Assembly: GCA_025558075.1 (NCBI GenBank)
Contig: JAHLKF010000015.1
Location: forward strand, 62,001 to 126,000
Reading direction: 5' to 3'
Length of the DNA: 64,000 nucleotides
From: Gaertneriomyces semiglobifer
Lineage: Eukaryota > Chytridiomycota > Chytridiomycetes > Spizellomycetales > Spizellomycetaceae
Shown here piece by piece: positions 23,636 to 33,479 of the stretch. Position numbers and translations under genes: made by a program. How positions within the stretch are numbered: position 1 is the stretch's first letter; the number at the start of each line of letters is the position of its first letter. The notes below the pieces were generated by a model. The model saw nothing but the letters and a program-made list of their open reading frames with translations, was not told the origin of the DNA and searched no databases.

Positions 23636-25021
23636 TTACTGAAGACTTAACCACTCCCCACTTTGAACATTGGCGACGAGCTTTGACAGCACCCCAGCGC
23701 CTTTGACGAAGTCTTCTTCTTCAAGATAAATCTGCCCGCTAATTCTGACCCACCATTCGTCCCGGTAAGAAAAGATAGACAGGAATGTATCAAACGAATC
23801 CATCTGCTCCAACAGCCACGACGCCACACGACCTCGATGACTGCCCACCTCCGAGGAAGAAAGTGGAAGACGAATGTTATGCATGGCGATGTCGGCACTG
23901 GGAAACATGATCTCCGTTCCAAGCTTCTTCGCCAAAATCTCTGCACCGCGTTTGGCAATATCGTTGGAGTACCTCATGATCTTATCCTCCCCACCAATTC
24001 TTTCACGAAAGGCCAGGGCTGCTGGCACTGACAAGTAATTACTTGAGTCAATTGTGCCAACAAAATCCCACATTCGAGCCCATTTATCGGCCTCGTCCCC
24101 TTTGTCGGACATCGAATTCGTGGGGATACCATCTACAGCCTTGGGTTCCCATCCCCAGCTTGTAGGTAAGGTACTGCGAATCATACCTCTGCATCTGTCT
24201 GCAACATACAACATGGCGCATCCACGCGGAGCATAGCCCCACTTGTGAATGTTGCTCGTAAAGAAATCGGGATCCAGAGAGCGAAGATCCAAAGGAATTT
24301 GTCCAACGCCGTGGGCTGCATCAATACACGATAATATGCCGAGCTCCCTGCAGCGTTTCACGAGTTTCTCAAAAGGTAAGCGGCAGGCTGGGAGCGACGT
24401 GATCGTGTCAAAAACAGCAACCTTGGCACCTTTCGAGGCTTCCTTTTCGAACGCGGCGAGTATATCATCGTCATTCGCCGGCAGCCTGATTTCAATCTTG
24501 ACTGCGACTGCGCCAGTGGTTTCCGCAATGTACAGAACTGTATTGCCACATGCCCCGTAAATGAAATCAAAGTAAAGAACTCGGTCCCCAGGTGTAAGGC
24601 TTAGTCCCCGAAGGACCGTGTTGACGCCAGACGTTGCATTGGGAACGTAGACGATGGATTCTTTAGAGCAATTCACCACACGAGCTACAGCGGCACGGGA
24701 ACGGGCGAGAAGATGAGGTACATTGAAGCGAATGAAAGTGTCAGGTCGACGCTCGGATAGGGACCGGTAAGCGCTTGCCACCTGAGTGACCGCCAGCGGA
24801 CAAGTGCCAAACGATCCTGCATGTTGTCAAGTATGAGTTGCCTCCGAGATACCAAGATCTCAAGCGTCTGAGCAAATACACCGACCATGATTCAAGTTTA
24901 ACCACCCCTCGTCCAAACCAAAGTATTTCCTCATCCCATGTCCAAACTGGGGGTTCGGTTCGACGTTTTTCAAGGCATCGGTTTCAATTTGCCCCGGGTC
25001 GATTGTTCGTATGGTCCGCAT
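23636..25021 (-). CDS. Class V PLP-dependent aminotransferase (isopenicillin N epimerase-like)
   Basis: Two exons, 24886-25021 and 23636-24816 (438 residues). The splice joins LNLNHG|SFGTCP, restoring the usual N-terminal motif of the NifS/isopenicillin N epimerase-like branch. Fold-type I features are in order: NATSGVNTVLRGL (phosphate-binding loop), FDTITSLPACRLP, a cofactor Asp in CIDAAHGVGQIPLDL, and the Schiff-base lysine in SNIHKWGYAPRG. The C-terminal domain ends with FSYRDEWWVRISGQIYLEEEDF. Related fungal proteins include cysteine desulfhydrase-like and epimerase-like enzymes. The substrate is not predictable here, and no penicillin cluster is nearby. There is no obvious targeting sequence. 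It converges on the secreted-protein gene with a 94 bp gap. Confidence 0.88.
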
Positions 25022-25856
25022 GGCTGACTGTCCGTTAACGCTGAACGAATCTGCAGGCAGGGCGAAACCAGAGACTCTTATACTCGAGTGCGCTGCTGTA
25101 CACAGACACCACGTCTACCGACGTATCAGTAACTTGCTCACTGTCCCTCCTCATGATGCCTTGATTGATGGGAAGCCCATGGTTGTTCTGGGCATGGAGC
25201 AGACCTAATCACGGCGGGCATGCCTCCGATGGAGTGAACTACATATACACCACCAGCCCACGGAGGTTTCAATTCTTGTCGTATCATCGTCCGCGGCAAG
25301 CGCATTATTCAGCGGTGTCATTCGACTAACCTGCAACATTTGGGGTCTTTACGACAGCATCCGCCGACAGCGCAGCCTGCCGCCCCCAACAATCAAGTGC
25401 TTGTTGGGACTCTGGCTGCATGCGAGCTGGATCCGTTTTGCTGCTCATATCTCGCCGGTTGGCGTTTTAGACCCGCTCGCGTGCGCCATTACCGATTCAC
25501 ACTGCGGGGAAGCCATTAACTACCGAGATGGTTGAGAGGAACTCGGCAGCGAATACGGGCAGATGGGCTGCTGGTTAGTGCATGTGCACTGGAACATCAG
25601 TTACGTGGCCATATGTCGACGAGGTTGTGTCAGACTTTTGGTCTGGCTGATAATCAAGCACACAATTGCTGAAGCCATCGGATGAGTTGTCAGGTTCCTA
25701 CTCAGTTCAGACAGGCAGCCGCTATAGCTACGTTTGTCCTATCGCCTTGTCACGATAAAAGAAACGGGTAATTCTTCGAAACCCTGTAAGCCAGTGCATT
25801 GGTTCGCCAACAGATTTTGATTCGCTGTTCACGCCAAAAGGCATCTATCAAAACTA
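25022..25856. other. 0.8 kb spacer, no gene recognised
   Basis: The spacer lies between the aminotransferase start and the UVDE stop, both on the minus strand. It holds no ORF above about 65 codons, no RNA gene and no repeat that I can see. Confidence 0.5.
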
Positions 25857-27548
25857 TCACTTAACTAATCTGCTACTTCTGCGCAATCCTAACCCGTCTT
25901 CGGCAGCTGGTTTCGAGTGGGCAAGCTCCGTCTCAACCAGAACAGCCTTAATAATGACATGTTCGCCAACACTTGACTTGGCTGCCTTTGAGTCGTTCAT
26001 GCTTTTGGCCTTTTTCCTTTTCGTCGGCCGGGTCAAGGTACCAATATCCACCATGTCCTCGAGCGATATGCCATCCTCGACCTCTTTCTCAATACCCTTT
26101 GAGCGTTTCTTCTTCCTTGATGGTGCAATTTCATCAACTTCCAGTTCGATGGACTCAACCTGCTCCTCGTAGCTGACAGTCATTTTCCGTCTACCGCTTT
26201 TTCTAGGCTTAATCTGTTCATCTACCATCGCTTCCTCGTCCTCGCCGACAGCAACCGTTTTCTTCGACCGTTTTTTCGATTTGTTGACCGTATCTCGCAA
26301 AAGTACGTCTCCATCATCCTCCACGTTCGCGACAGCCTTCTTCGCTCTCTTTTTCTTTGCTGGCTTATTTCCGGTTTCACCCTCGGCATCACTCTCATCA
26401 TCTTCAACTGCATTCGGTAACACCTTCTTCGTCGCTCTCTTGGCCAGCTTTGCCAGTTCCTTCTGCCGCTCGGCATCTACCGGCAATCCTTCATCAACCT
26501 GCCACCCCAATACTCTCATCAACCCCAAAACTGCCATTTCCTTGTCCTTGGCTTCAATCATTAAATCTACATCAGGCTCACATGGCGGCATCTGCACGAC
26601 CCGATCACTATGTGCTCGCCTCTGCATGGGAGTTACCGCACCAGGCCTGCCCTCGGAATAGTGCTGCTTAACTTTAATCCCTCGGGCGTGCCATATCGCG
26701 TTGATGCGAGGGATGTAGTCCAAAGTGGGAAGCGATGAAGGAAGGATACTGTCATGATGCCAATCCAAAACCAGAGGAATTTGAAACTTTTCACACGTTG
26801 GAAGCAGATCTTCTACAGAGTAGCAGATCTCATCATTTTCAAGAACTACTCGCTTCTGAATGTGTGGTGGAACAGTTGCCCAATTCTCGTGAAATCGAGC
26901 GATAGTAGCTGGTTTGTCGCCATAAACACCGCCCATGTGGATGATCAAAACAGAATCCTGATCCGCTCCCAAAAGATCCAAGATCTGGCAATGATACTCT
27001 AGATCGCGTATGGCGTTACGCACGACTTCTGGTCGTGGGCTTGCCAGCTGCGTAAACTGCCCTGGATGCATGGTCAGCCTATGCCCCAGTCGTCTTGCAA
27101 CTTCTCCAACTTCTTTAAGAACCTCTTTGGCACCAGGAACATCCGCAATGTTGTATCCATGAACCTCATGACTAGCAAATGGAAACATTTCGGAACTCAA
27201 TCTCAAAAATCGAATGTTATGTGCTTCGTTCCAGTGAAGCATTGGAATGATGTCCTTGGCATTCTGAACTCCAAGGGCATGCGCATGCGAAACTCCGTTT
27301 TGAACTATGGTGGCCATGCGACAGGTACGCGATTGAAAGATTGGAGGTTGTTGTGCACGAAGCACAGTATTGAGGCAAGCATACCCAAGGCGACCACGGA
27401 ATTGCTGAGATGGCTGAGGCGGCATCACTGGCTCCGGCATCGTAATGAGTGTGTGGGTATAAGTTTGATAGCAGCGAGGGTGCAACTGTATGCGTAGTGA
27501 CCAGGCCGAATATAATCTCGTTGTCCTCACTAACAGCTTCATAAACAT
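25857..27548 (-). CDS. UVE1: UV-damage endonuclease (UVDE/Uve1)
   Basis: Single exon, 563 residues. UVDE nicks DNA 5' to cyclobutane dimers, 6-4 photoproducts and other lesions, starting an alternative excision repair path known from S. pombe and Neurospora. The TIM-barrel core starts at RLGYACLN. Metal-site signatures are present: LRLSSEMFPFASH, MHPGQFTQLASP, IIHMGGVYGDK, VVLENDE, LVLDWHHD and a Lys/His site in KVKQHYSEGRPG. The first 36 residues (MFMKLLVRTTRLYSAW...) are basic, without acids, and precede a second Met, so dual mitochondrial and nuclear targeting is plausible, as in S. pombe. The C-terminal 170 residues are hydrophilic with lysine-rich nuclear-localisation-like clusters (PAKKKRAKKA, KKRSKKT, KRKKAK). 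Lack of introns is unusual for this window. Confidence 0.95.
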   Translation of the reverse strand: MFMKLLVRTTRLYSAWSLRIQLHPRCYQTYTHTLITMPEPVMPPQPSQQFRGRLGYACLNTVLRAQQPPIFQSRTCRMATIVQNGVSHAHALGVQNAKDIIPMLHWNEAHNIRFLRLSSEMFPFASHEVHGYNIADVPGAKEVLKEVGEVARRLGHRLTMHPGQFTQLASPRPEVVRNAIRDLEYHCQILDLLGADQDSVLIIHMGGVYGDKPATIARFHENWATVPPHIQKRVVLENDEICYSVEDLLPTCEKFQIPLVLDWHHDSILPSSLPTLDYIPRINAIWHARGIKVKQHYSEGRPGAVTPMQRRAHSDRVVQMPPCEPDVDLMIEAKDKEMAVLGLMRVLGWQVDEGLPVDAERQKELAKLAKRATKKVLPNAVEDDESDAEGETGNKPAKKKRAKKAVANVEDDGDVLLRDTVNKSKKRSKKTVAVGEDEEAMVDEQIKPRKSGRRKMTVSYEEQVESIELEVDEIAPSRKKKRSKGIEKEVEDGISLEDMVDIGTLTRPTKRKKAKSMNDSKAAKSSVGEHVIIKAVLVETELAHSKPAAEDGLGLRRSSRLVK

Positions 27549-28898
27549 GCAACTCTGCAGCTATCCATGCGAACCGAGCATCAGCAACTTTATACGAGTG
27601 TGGTCGTCGTGATGAGCCTCTATGGCTAGCTTGCTTCCGTCGTGGATGACAAAGATGAGGCATTGCACGTAAAAGCCAAACCCAACAAAAAGCTGGTTGT
27701 GCCGAAAGAAGCCGCCGTTCGTTCGTTTCGTTGGGATGAGTAAACGCGTAAAGGCATCGGCGATCGGGACGATTATGTCATCTGTGGCGCAGGTGTGGCT
27801 GGGCGAGCGCGCGTGGCCCTACCCCCAGTTCCTCCGCTCTACGCTCAACACGCACTTGAAGCTTTCTATCTTTGAAGTCGGCCATCGAAGGACATGTACA
27901 CTGCTCGTAGAGACGACGGTACGGTGAATACCCTTGCTTGCCGCACTAAGCGCTTCTATCCCTTCTCCCCGTATCTCTTGTTGTTTGGTCGCCCGTGTCG
28001 TTCTGTGATCCTTGGGTGAAACGTTCATCTGTGCGGCGGGATGCAGGAACTGGTGTGAGCCTTTACGCAAGCGTTTCGATTTCCCAGCATCTTACTCTAT
28101 GTAAGGCAAAGCTTGCGATGCATCTCACTGAATGGGCCAAGCGTATGAACCCAGGTGGTTCTGAAGAATTTCTCCACGTTATTCAGTCTGCCAATCAGCT
28201 TGGAAATCTGCTGAATTTGGATGCTGGTACTTGCTTCAACAACTTTCTGCACGTCAATGCCTCCCTTGCCTATACCTTTCTTTTTCACTGTACTCGCTCG
28301 CACAGAGAATTCAAGCAAATCGTCTTCGGATCTCATGAGCGTCGTACAATGGCAAGGTGACGGCCCAAACTGAATATGTGCTGCAGCAGGTGAGGATGAC
28401 AGGAGGAACAGGCGAGGGAGGGGCGTATGCTTATAATTACTAGCGCCGCAGCTTGGTGGCCGAGTTTGAGCGGCAGTACTTTTGCGTCCGAAGGCCTTCA
28501 GTGATATTCCCGACCTGTTTCCTTGCTATACTGGAGCCGGTGCCTCGCATTGCGTGATCCAGCTAAGGATCTGAGATTGAGGCCGCGCAGTATGGAAGTA
28601 GGCGAAGGGCTAAAGGGTATGCATGTAGCGGTTACGAGGCGGTCCTCGAGGCAGACGAGGCACCCAGTAACAGGCTACTTTGCACAGAGGTAAACTTGAA
28701 TGCTGGCAAGCCTGATCTGCGCCAATGACCAGATGTAATCTGCATGGATTGGCACTGGCCAGCAAAGCGTATACATTCTGTGTGGTCTGTATCAAACGGG
28801 GAAGTAAAAGATGAACAGCGGGGTTTAAAATAATTGCCTGCAGCCGCTGAATTTCATGCAACCCACGACGTTAGCGGCAGCGACTGGAAGTAGTAATT
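27549..28898. other. 1.35 kb spacer with only weak ORFs
   Basis: The spacer lies between the UVDE and ICMT-like starts, which are divergent. The longest ORFs are 121 codons (plus strand, 27995-28360) and 79 codons (minus strand, 28097-28336), and they overlap in antisense. The minus-strand one is helix-like (VQKVVEASTSIQIQQISKLI) but matches nothing I know. No RNA gene was recognised. Both promoters must be here. Confidence 0.4.
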
Positions 28899-29678
28899 AT
28901 GATGGAGACGTTACTGCAGCAGTACCTGCCCAGCGGCATCTCTTATAATGCTCTCCTCCAACCACTGGCATCTGTGGTTTTGACTCTTGCCTTTCTTAAG
29001 GTCCTCAATCCCCCAACGTCGATTGCAGACACAACCGCCGACAAGAATGCACCTCGGTCGTCATCGAAGGGTGACAGTGCTCCTGTAGCGAAGGCCCCCA
29101 AAGATCTTGTGGGAACTCTCATCGCAAACCCCAAAACCTTCCCGTACCTCATCACCGTTGTCAACATTATCTTCCCTCTGTTCAGTGCGGCATGGGTCTA
29201 CCACTTCTTATTCAACCCACCTACCTTCCATCGACCCACCTTTGCCGAAATTCGCCAGTCGCCTTCTCTCGTCCTTGACAATTTGTTTGCTGAAGTCGAT
29301 TCGGAAATGGAATGGTCGAAAGACCGTCTTATCGCCTGTTACACCTGTCTGATGGGTGCGGCTCTCCGTTATTGGGCGTACCAAACGCTCCAGGCATTCT
29401 TTACTTTCAGGATATCCATTCAGAAAGATCACCGCCTTATTACAAACGGGCCGTACAAGATGTTGAGGCATCCTTCGTACACAGGCTTGCTGATGATTGT
29501 TCCATCCTATATCACCTTCCATGCCCTCCCTGCCGGCGTTCATATCGTCACGGTGATTTCTGTCATTCTGGTGGTCATCAGGATCAAACAGGAAGAACGC
29601 ATGCTGGAGGAGGCTTTCGGTGATGAGTGGACACAATATGCGAAGACAAGATGGCGCCTGCTTGCCGGCTTGTACTAG
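28899..29678 (+). CDS. Isoprenylcysteine carboxyl methyltransferase-like membrane protein
   Basis: Single exon, 259 residues. The C-terminal half carries the ICMT/PEMT-type membrane methyltransferase signature: LRYWAYQTLQAFFTF, DHRLITNGPYKMLRHPSYTG (SAM-binding His/Pro-Tyr region), and the terminal RIKQEERMLEEAFGDEW and YAKTRWRLL (paired Glu and Arg typical of the family). Hydrophobic helices lie near residues 15-35, 77-100, 150-170 and 190-225, consistent with an ER multi-pass protein. The 40-residue Ser/Lys/Ala-rich loop after the first helix is unusual. True Ste14/ICMT methylates prenylated C-termini such as those of Ras and a-factor. This protein could be that enzyme or one of the ICMT-like paralogues common in fungi. 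Two consecutive ATGs open the frame; the first is used. Confidence 0.85.
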   Translation: MMETLLQQYLPSGISYNALLQPLASVVLTLAFLKVLNPPTSIADTTADKNAPRSSSKGDSAPVAKAPKDLVGTLIANPKTFPYLITVVNIIFPLFSAAWVYHFLFNPPTFHRPTFAEIRQSPSLVLDNLFAEVDSEMEWSKDRLIACYTCLMGAALRYWAYQTLQAFFTFRISIQKDHRLITNGPYKMLRHPSYTGLLMIVPSYITFHALPAGVHIVTVISVILVVIRIKQEERMLEEAFGDEWTQYAKTRWRLLAGLY

Positions 29679-29819
29679 GCTAGTTATCGCCTTTAATTAC
29701 CAGAATCATTTATCCACATAGATAGCAGGCATAGTGCTCTGAATACCATGACTCCAGCAGGGAGCCATTCTTGGCAGCGAGGCCACCTACATCTTCAATA
29801 CAACAAAGCTATATGAAAG

Positions 29820-32444
29820 CTATCTTAATTGAGTGTGGCGCAAAATGGATTCGTCGGCTGGCGGTAAAGGCCCTGGTCCGCCCATGAATGCTGGAGGTTC
29901 CAACCACTGTTAGAAAGCGTGACAATTGCACAGTACTGAGATGTGGGAGTACTAACCAGGAAATGGCCTCACAGGGACGCCATGCACAGCAAAAGGGGGC
30001 GGCGGGTACATTCCAGGAACCAGATGTTGCGGCGGGAAATGTGGCCCGGGTCCTGGTAGTTGCGGAAACACATGAGGCGGTGGGACAAATGGTGGAGGCC
30101 TTCCTGGTACAAATTGCGGTCCCTCAACATTTATACCGGAACGAAGCACAGGGCCGTTCTGGAAGTAAATCTAGTCAGCTCCAGAGCCAAGGCCAACCTG
30201 CATTACTCAAACCTTACATTATCCCGAGGCATCCGGAATTGCGGCTCAATGGGGATGAATGGACGCCCAGGGCCGTACATCAGAGGGTTCTGCTGGAATC
30301 CCGGATCTATATATGGGGAGTACACAGTGAGCAAGCAACATTAGAACTTAAGGAGAATGAGCGTAACATACCTCCGTCAACCGTTTCGTGTGGCCCTGAA
30401 GGGTATTTGGAGGACATGAATCTCTCACTGTGGATAGGGTTGTGATTTTTCTTCGCTTTGCTTGCCGCTTGTATCATTGCGCTCAACTGAGTACTGGGAT
30501 CGTCGGGAAGACAACTGTTCATGGTACTTTGATACAGTGATGGGCTTTCACTACGGCTTTCACCCGACACACCTCGCGGTGCATGACCGGGTTGTTCCGG
30601 CTGACGGTTACTGAAAGCATCAGGGGCATGTCCCATTTGCCTCTTTTCGTACAGGTTTTCCATCGACGATTGCTCCCCTCCTTGCGCGCGATTTGTAAGA
30701 TGAGGCTCAGGCACTGCCCCTCCCCTTCCAATACCAAAGAAAGCCAACTTTTCCATAACTTTCGTTATGCCCGCTCTGTCCTCTTCCGAGGGAGTTGCAG
30801 GAGCAGACGGGGACGGCCTCATGCTCAAGTCATTCGGATGTCTGGACGAGGTTCGTGCTGAATGAGTTGCTGCCGCTGTGTCAACACCTTGGCGGGTCAT
30901 ATATTGTTGTTCATCCACGAAGGCGTCGCCTATGAAGTTTCTGGCGTTCGTGGATTTCGATGCACTCAATTGAAACCCTGATCCCGCCGCAGTAACTGAT
31001 CCAAAAAGTTCCGAGACTCCAATACGCATCATTGGGCCAGGCGGTTCGCTAACGTGTCCTTCAGTCCCTGCCAAAGCGGGAGCTGCGTCCGAGGCCTGAT
31101 TCCAGAACTTGGCAAATTTGGATCCAGTTGTTTTGGTCATCGAGGTTTCGCCAGGACTAGGTACAGGGTTGGAAAGTTTTGGATCGAAGAAGAGATCATC
31201 CAGTTTGTTAAGCTTCATCTGCCCGCTCAAAAAAGCGTCCACTTGATCGCCCACCAGGTTCTCAGATGCATTTGGCTGATGGGAACCAGCTTGGAATGAT
31301 TCAGTTCTATTAGAGCGCGCAGCCATCGAAGAGGGAGCGGGGGGCTGCAAGCCAAGACGAGCCGCTTCTTGCATGCGCATCTGCGCCTTGAATCGCTGGA
31401 TATCATCTTCTCCTGCACTTGGGTCAACATCAATCCCTGTAGCTGACGATGAACCATCGAACTTTAACGGGCCTGTGTCAGTCATCCACTCAGGCTGAGA
31501 ATCCCGGTTTCTCCGCTGATTGTACACTGCGGGCCGGATATCGTTGCCGGATTTGCCGCTTAACGGCCGCGAAGATGTTCCTACGCATGTATGTTTTAGA
31601 TTTTGAATTTCTTTAGAAGGAGACCGCATAAAGTGTCTCACCCTCGTTTCTATCTCGCCAAGAGCCACGCTCGTCTTTGCGGTTACGTCCATCGACGGTT
31701 GCAATCGGAGCTGACGGCTTCTGCTGGTCACGGGGTCCAGGCTTATACGCAGGCCGCTCACGATCCGGATGAGTGAATGGTGCTTTGCCTTCGGGGTCAT
31801 CGGTAGTACTGTTGGCAAACTTGAATCCGCCTTGTTTTGATGCCATACGCTCAGCGACGGAGTACTATTGAAGTGTATATACCATCAACACCCAGAACAT
31901 CGGGCCGGCACGATAATAAGCTTACTTTGGGCTGTCTTAAAGTTTCGTTCTTTTCGTTCTGTCTGCTTTCCTTCACAACATCAGCTTCTGGGTCGATTTT
32001 ATTCGCCCGGGAAGATGCGAAGCTCATTTTAGGTGGACCAAAGACAATGTTGCGGTCTGCAAATGGAGGAGGTTCAGTGAATGAAAAAGCAGTGATGGTT
32101 CCAAAGAGAAGGAGGATCACCTGTAGTGCGTGCGGGAGCTCGCTGTACACCCACTACTTCCCCATCCTCTACTTTTTCGATATTGGCATCGGATCGCCTT
32201 CGGGACTTGTTTGGCTCATGTGAATCATTCTTCCAATCTTTTGGGTTTCCATTTCGTGGCGGTCCATTGTTGCTAGAAACACATAAACTTTAACACCCAG
32301 ATGCATGCGAACGCAGTCTCGCAGATGCCCGTACTTTAAAAGCTCAGCAATGTCGGGCAGGCCTTCCGGTCTCTCCACAAGCGGACTCTCCTGCAGCTGC
32401 AGTAATTGCTTCCTCGAGTAGCGGATGATGCCGGAGCCACCCAT
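29820..32444 (-). CDS. eIF4E transporter (4E-T/EIF4ENIF1)-like protein
   Basis: Eight exons: 32335-32444, 32121-32272, 31926-32056, 31642-31864, 30372-31580, 30218-30306, 29957-30158 and 29820-29890 (728 residues, all joins in phase). Residues 9-15 read YSRKQLL, the canonical eIF4E-binding form Y-x4-L-hydrophobic, at the same N-terminal place as YTKEELL in human 4E-T. Further on is SQPEWMTDTGP, matching the EPEWF segment of 4E-T, then a disordered Ser/Pro/Asn-rich region. The C-terminal part is Pro/Gly/Phe-rich (PGRPPPFVPPP). 4E-T proteins link eIF4E to decapping factors in P-bodies and repress translation. The assignment rests on short motifs plus architecture, so moderate confidence is right. 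The frame only becomes continuous after removing seven introns of 59-77 nt. Confidence 0.75.
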
Positions 32445-33259
32445 GACAGGCGAGCCTCTGCTACAAACAGTGTCCCCTCACGCTTCCGCAGTGGTATGGC
32501 CCAGTAAGGATGTCGATCACAGGAATAGCTGGGATGCGACGACTCAATAAGCAATGAACTGTGGATATACAGAAGCCTGATGAATCAAGTTGAGGAAGAC
32601 GAGACGACGAACGCTGAGTGTTATGTACAATGTTCCCAAATGTTATGTCCGTGACCCAGTCAATAATTACTCGTTGGCCTTCTGACTGCACTTAATACAC
32701 GGGTGCGAGGCTTACAACGAACAACGCAACCGCCAACCGCAACGACAGCGGCAGCAGCGTTCGATTCGAGCAGAGATGAGCGAGGAAGGCGGGCTCTTCA
32801 TAAGCCTGGCTGTGTAAGATGTGGTCAAGGGCCTAGCTAGTTATTAGTGCACGGTACTGTTTATACAAAGTGTGCCCATCACACACAGTAGGCTACCAGC
32901 ATCATTGCTATCGTGATGGAGGTTGAACTTGACAATCATTGTAGGCCCATCGTTGTGTTTTCGGAAAGGCGGCTTGGATGTAACCACACGTGCCGCTAGC
33001 AGTTAAACTTGCTACTGTGATGCTACTAGTAGATAGAGGGAGTATTCACTAGCTGCATGAACAGCAGAGGGACGACATCCTCAGTTTCGCAACGAGGGAT
33101 ACCACTCTGATGAATTGAAGTGCGATGGCAAGTTGAACTATGCATCTCTTTATTCTTCCCGTACAGTGTAAGCGCCATACTCTCCTGAAGGGGTTTTGCA
33201 TATCTGGCGACATTCGTATATTGCCTATTGATAACAACTGACTGTAAAGAGTCATCGAA
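32445..33259. other. 0.8 kb spacer upstream of 4E-T-like gene and tRNA
   Basis: Short ORFs only; no motif recognised. It holds the promoter region of the 4E-T-like gene on the minus strand. Confidence 0.5.
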
Positions 33260-33332
33260 GGGGAATTAGCTCAAATGGTAGAGCGCTCGCTTAGCATGCG
33301 AGAGGCACGGGGATCAATGCCCCGATTCTCCA
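33260..33332 (+). tRNA. tRNA-Ala (anticodon AGC)
   Basis: A full cloverleaf can be folded. The acceptor arm GGGGAAT pairs with ATTCTCC and includes a G3:U70 wobble pair, the main identity signal of alanine tRNA. The D-arm is TAGCTCAAATGGTAGAGC (A box). The anticodon stem CTCGC/GCGAG holds the loop TTAGCAT, with anticodon AGC. The T-arm is CGGGGATCAATGCCCCG (B box GATCAATGC). The discriminator is A. There is no intron and CCA is not encoded. Confidence 0.96.
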
Positions 33333-33337
33333 CTTTC

Positions 33338-33343
33338 TTTTTT
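33338..33343 (+). terminator. RNA polymerase III T-run terminator
   Basis: Six consecutive T residues begin 6 nt after the tRNA-Ala discriminator base, followed by a second run of five. This is the normal Pol III stop. Confidence 0.8.
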
Positions 33344-33479
33344 GCTTTTTGTATTTTTGGAACCCATCTCAATTGATAAGATGAATTACATCAGCCATTC
33401 GGGAGCCGTTTGCCGCCTGGCATTTGAGAATGGGAGAAGGGGAGACTGCAAAGTCCGTTACCGGTTATACGTCGAGGCA

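Noticed and set aside
27995..28360. Plus-strand ORF of 121 codons
   Set aside because: No motif, begins far from any promoter signal and overlaps an antisense ORF of similar quality; kept only as part of the spacer description.
29888..30445. Plus-strand ORF of 185 codons
   Set aside because: Antisense to the last exons of the 4E-T-like gene and spans its introns.
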